A stretch of DNA of 64,000 bases from Mucinivorans hirudinis (GTDB taxonomy: Bacteria > Bacteroidota > Bacteroidia > Bacteroidales > Rikenellaceae). The DNA lies in contig HG934468.1 in assembly GCA_000723505.1 (NCBI GenBank), positions 2,202,798-2,266,797 on the forward strand, read 5' to 3'. Both the position numbers and the translations under genes were made by a program. The notes under the pieces are model-generated. The model searched no databases and was not told the DNA's origin. It saw nothing but the letters and a program-made list of their open reading frames with translations. This document shows, in pieces, positions 61,650 to 64,000 of the stretch. How positions within the stretch are numbered: the stretch's first letter is position 1; every line of letters begins with the position of its first letter.

Positions 61650-62915
61650 ATGATTAGAAACATAAGTCGCGGATGCTGTTTTTGGCGAGATGAAGAGGGG
61701 AAACCCCAAGCCGAGCACCGCAAAGGATGCCAAAAACTCGAGGTGTACGACTGGTTGGAAGATACGCCTAACCCACTCGAAAATCGAACTATAATAGAAG
61801 TGCAGTTCAAGAATACGCGCAAGTCATTCTACGAAATTGTAGATGGGGTACAGTACATAAAAGGAGATATTATTGTGGTTGAGGCTATTCCGGGTATAGA
61901 CGTGGGAGTGGTCTCAATCACGGGTGACTTGGTCGAAAAGCAGATGCGCCGTGCGCGATTCAACCCTCAAGGGTTTGAATTCAGAAAGGTGCTTCGTCGT
62001 GCAAACACCTACGATATTGAGCGGTGGCAAGAGGCGATATCCTTAGAGCACAATACTATGATTCGCGCTCGCGAGATTGCCGCAGACCTAGGGCTTAAGA
62101 TGAAAATCGGTGATGTCGAGTATCAGGGTGACCGAATGAAGGCTATATTTTATTACATTGCTGACGACCGTGTCGATTTCCGAGAGTTAATCAAAATTTT
62201 TGCCGAGCAGTTTCGTATCCGTGTTGAGATGCGCCAAATCGGTGCGCGGCAGGAGGCGGGACGTATCGGCGGCATCTCGGCGTGCGGACGCGAGCTCTGC
62301 TGCTCGACGTGGCAAAATAGCTTCAGTAGCGTTGCCATCGGTGCGGCACGCCAGCAGGAGATTTCGCTCAATCCACAAAAGCTTGCCGGTCAGTGCGGTA
62401 AACTGAAATGTTGCCTCAATTACGAGGTGGACAGCTATATTGATGCTCGCAAGGATTTTCCTCGCATCAATGCTCCTTTGCAGGCTATGGATGGTGATTA
62501 TCATTTGGTTAAGAGTGATATTTTCAAAAAGACTATGTGGTTTTCACCCGACCCGTATTCAACGGCTGTGATGATTCCGATATCGATAGAACGGGTCTAC
62601 AAAATATTGGCACTAAATCGTAAGGGGGTCAAAGTTGATAAGTTGGTGGATGAGACAATGCAAAAAGTTGTCGCACCGACCGAACCAAGTTTCATAAACG
62701 TTGTGGGCGAAGAGAGCATCACACGCTTCGACAAAAACAACAAACCACGCCGCAACAACTCTCCCAACCGTAACAACGGTAACGGGGATAATCGTCCGCC
62801 GCGGGAGGCTGCTAAACAGCCTAATGAACAGCAAGATAAGCCTCGTAATCACGAAAATACTAAGCCGAAGCACAACAATCGTCCACGCACACAGCGTAAA
62901 CCTCAGCAAAGTTGA
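61650..62915 (+). CDS. RicT-like PSP1 domain protein
   Basis: 421 residues. PSP1 core: FRIRVEMRQIGARQEAGRIG, GRELCCSTW, QCGKLKCCLNYEVD (Cys-rich RicT block). A disordered, basic Asn/Pro/Arg-rich C-terminal tail of ~60 residues. RicT works in RNA maturation complexes in Firmicutes; in Bacteroidota it is often beside gldH, as here. Confidence 0.9.
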   Translation: MIRNISRGCCFWRDEEGKPQAEHRKGCQKLEVYDWLEDTPNPLENRTIIEVQFKNTRKSFYEIVDGVQYIKGDIIVVEAIPGIDVGVVSITGDLVEKQMRRARFNPQGFEFRKVLRRANTYDIERWQEAISLEHNTMIRAREIAADLGLKMKIGDVEYQGDRMKAIFYYIADDRVDFRELIKIFAEQFRIRVEMRQIGARQEAGRIGGISACGRELCCSTWQNSFSSVAIGAARQQEISLNPQKLAGQCGKLKCCLNYEVDSYIDARKDFPRINAPLQAMDGDYHLVKSDIFKKTMWFSPDPYSTAVMIPISIERVYKILALNRKGVKVDKLVDETMQKVVAPTEPSFINVVGEESITRFDKNNKPRRNNSPNRNNGNGDNRPPREAAKQPNEQQDKPRNHENTKPKHNNRPRTQRKPQQS

Positions 62916-63379
62916 AGCGAACGTTGATAATACTTGCAATCGCTCTATCGCTTTACTCTTGCCGGAGGGAGGGTTATTTCGGTGTGTTCGATATGCCTTT
63001 GAATAGAAGTTGGGGAGTGGGGGAGTGGGTGGAGTTCGACTTTGTGCAGAGCGACACAATCAATCTGCACAAAATTGAACTCAGCATTAGGCATAGCCTC
63101 AATTTCGGTTTCAGGAATCTGCCGTTGGAGATTCAGACACACTCGCCCGACAATAAATATTGGCGTGATACAATTATACTCAAACTCACTGATGCCGACA
63201 ATGATTGGGTAGGGCAAATGGGTAGTAATCATATTGATTTTCAGAGTTATTATCGCCGCAATGTGAGATTTACACATAGTGGTAATTACGTTATCAAAGT
63301 TAAACATCTCCTGCCTGTGGATAGTCTGGAAGGAGTCAATGCCGTGGGCATTATAGTAGAAACTGATGGGAAAAAATAA
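62912..63379 (+). CDS. gldH: GldH-like gliding motility lipoprotein
   Basis: 155 residues from TTG (62912) overlapping the ricT stop (TTGA). Lipoprotein signal with Cys17 (LALSLYSC-like), GYFGVFDMPLNRSW, SFN-type LNFGFRNLPLEIQT. GldH is needed for gliding motility in Flavobacteria but is kept in non-gliding Bacteroidales, where its role is unclear. Confidence 0.85.
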   Translation: MKRTLIILAIALSLYSCRREGYFGVFDMPLNRSWGVGEWVEFDFVQSDTINLHKIELSIRHSLNFGFRNLPLEIQTHSPDNKYWRDTIILKLTDADNDWVGQMGSNHIDFQSYYRRNVRFTHSGNYVIKVKHLLPVDSLEGVNAVGIIVETDGKK

Positions 63380-64000
63380 GCATAAACGTTTCAGCGAGAA
63401 CCTTACTTTTGGCTGTATGGTTCAACCGCTTTTCGAGGATATTTTTCACAAAGACCACCCGCTGAAAGGGCGTTGGTGCGCAGATCATTTTCGCAACGAC
63501 AACCCTATTGTTCTGGAGATTGGTTGCGGGCGAGGTGAATACACGGTGGAGCTTGCACGCCGCCACCCCGACAAAAATTTTATTGGCATCGACATCAAAG
63601 GTGCTCGTATGTGGCGCGGGGCTAGAACTATTACTGATGAGGGACTTACCAATGCGGCATTCCTCAGAACACGTATCGAGTTTATCGAGTCCTTCTTTGG
63701 CGAGGGTGAAGTGTCGGAGATTTGGATAACGTTTCCCGACCCTCAACTCAAAAAGCAACGAGCGTCAAAGCGCCTGACCGCACCCCCCTTTTTAGCAAAA
63801 TATGCCGACTTTTTGCGGGGCGATGGAGTTATTCACTTAAAGACTGACTCTCAGCATCTCCACGAATACACAAAGGCGCTGCTCGCGGAGAACGAAATCG
63901 CGGCTGAGGTTTCCAATAATGATATATATGGCAGCGGTTTTGCCGATGAAAAACTTTCGATAAAGACCACCTACGAGGCGCGTTTTCTCTCTCAGGGTCT
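63366..64000 (+). CDS. trmB: tRNA (guanine-N7)-methyltransferase, truncated by window end
   Basis: 211 codons visible from the ATG that overlaps the gldH stop by 14 nt (MGKNKHKRFSENLTF). VLEIGCGRGEYTVELARRHP is the SAM motif, ITFPDPQLKKQRASKRL the substrate loop. Methylates G46 of tRNA variable loops. The frame is still open at the edge. Confidence 0.93.
   Translation, partial: MGKNKHKRFSENLTFGCMVQPLFEDIFHKDHPLKGRWCADHFRNDNPIVLEIGCGRGEYTVELARRHPDKNFIGIDIKGARMWRGARTITDEGLTNAAFLRTRIEFIESFFGEGEVSEIWITFPDPQLKKQRASKRLTAPPFLAKYADFLRGDGVIHLKTDSQHLHEYTKALLAENEIAAEVSNNDIYGSGFADEKLSIKTTYEARFLSQG

Overview
The window comes from a member of the Bacteroidota, most likely order Bacteroidales (possibly Rikenellaceae-like; the family is a guess). 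The support is: fimbrillin-family lipoproteins, 6-bladed beta-propeller lipoproteins with small NVEALA-like peptides, a TonB-dependent receptor with a DUF4249 partner, GldH, DUF4290, Bacteroidota-type promoters (TAnnTTTG at -7, sometimes TTTG 19 nt upstream), and almost no Shine-Dalgarno sequences.

Region 1 (1-10.9 kb, minus strand) is a tandem array of fimbrillin-like lipoprotein genes: seven complete, and an eighth whose start codon sits at the left edge. It grew by duplication of a ~3 kb two-gene unit. One gene of each pair (A type) has a long promoter-bearing leader and the other (B type) a short promoterless one. Signal peptides and leaders are almost identical while the mature domains differ. 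Two leaders carry the same fragment of a uvrA-like gene, one leader has lost its promoter and terminator, and the leader of the most diverged gene carries a MITE-like inverted-repeat element.

Region 2 (11-28 kb) is mainly housekeeping: M24B aminopeptidase, malate dehydrogenase, a B12-binding radical SAM protein, a multi-domain Fe-S protein, an M16 protease, an Lrp/AsnC regulator, a small outer-membrane barrel, an operon of TonB receptor / DUF4249 / NamZ-like muramidase, a DUF3108 protein preceded by a frameshifted small gene, and recG.

Region 3 (28-35.4 kb, minus strand) is three tandem modules, each with a secreted Cys-rich peptide, a 6-bladed beta-propeller lipoprotein and a third protein. 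In two modules the third protein is a thioredoxin-like CxxC lipoprotein; in the third it is an unrelated 408-residue secreted protein. The first two copies are ~2.3 kb apart. Each later junction carries a ~20 bp scar of the recG 3' end, and two leaders carry the same MITE-like element with a 9 bp target duplication. This is the best candidate for an undescribed system.

Region 4 (35.4-49.3 kb): tRNA-Val, an ECF sigma factor with a small membrane partner, a DUF6249-like protein, an endonuclease/exonuclease/phosphatase protein, ftsL and rsmH (a dcw fragment without mraZ or ftsI beside it), a glycogen/alpha-glucan operon (debranching enzyme, GT4 glycogen synthase, GH57), nth, a PfkB kinase, DUF4290, a PHP phosphoesterase, a candidate small RNA and a GH73-LysM glucosaminidase.

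Region 5 (49.3-64 kb): GNAT, lipid kinase, GH29 fucosidase, an outer-membrane protein beside a tetraheme cytochrome-SUMF1 fusion, tmRNA, an orphan NuoE, C69 dipeptidase, EamA transporter, M23-LysM peptidase, Ppx/GppA, RicT, GldH and the start of trmB, which runs off the right edge.
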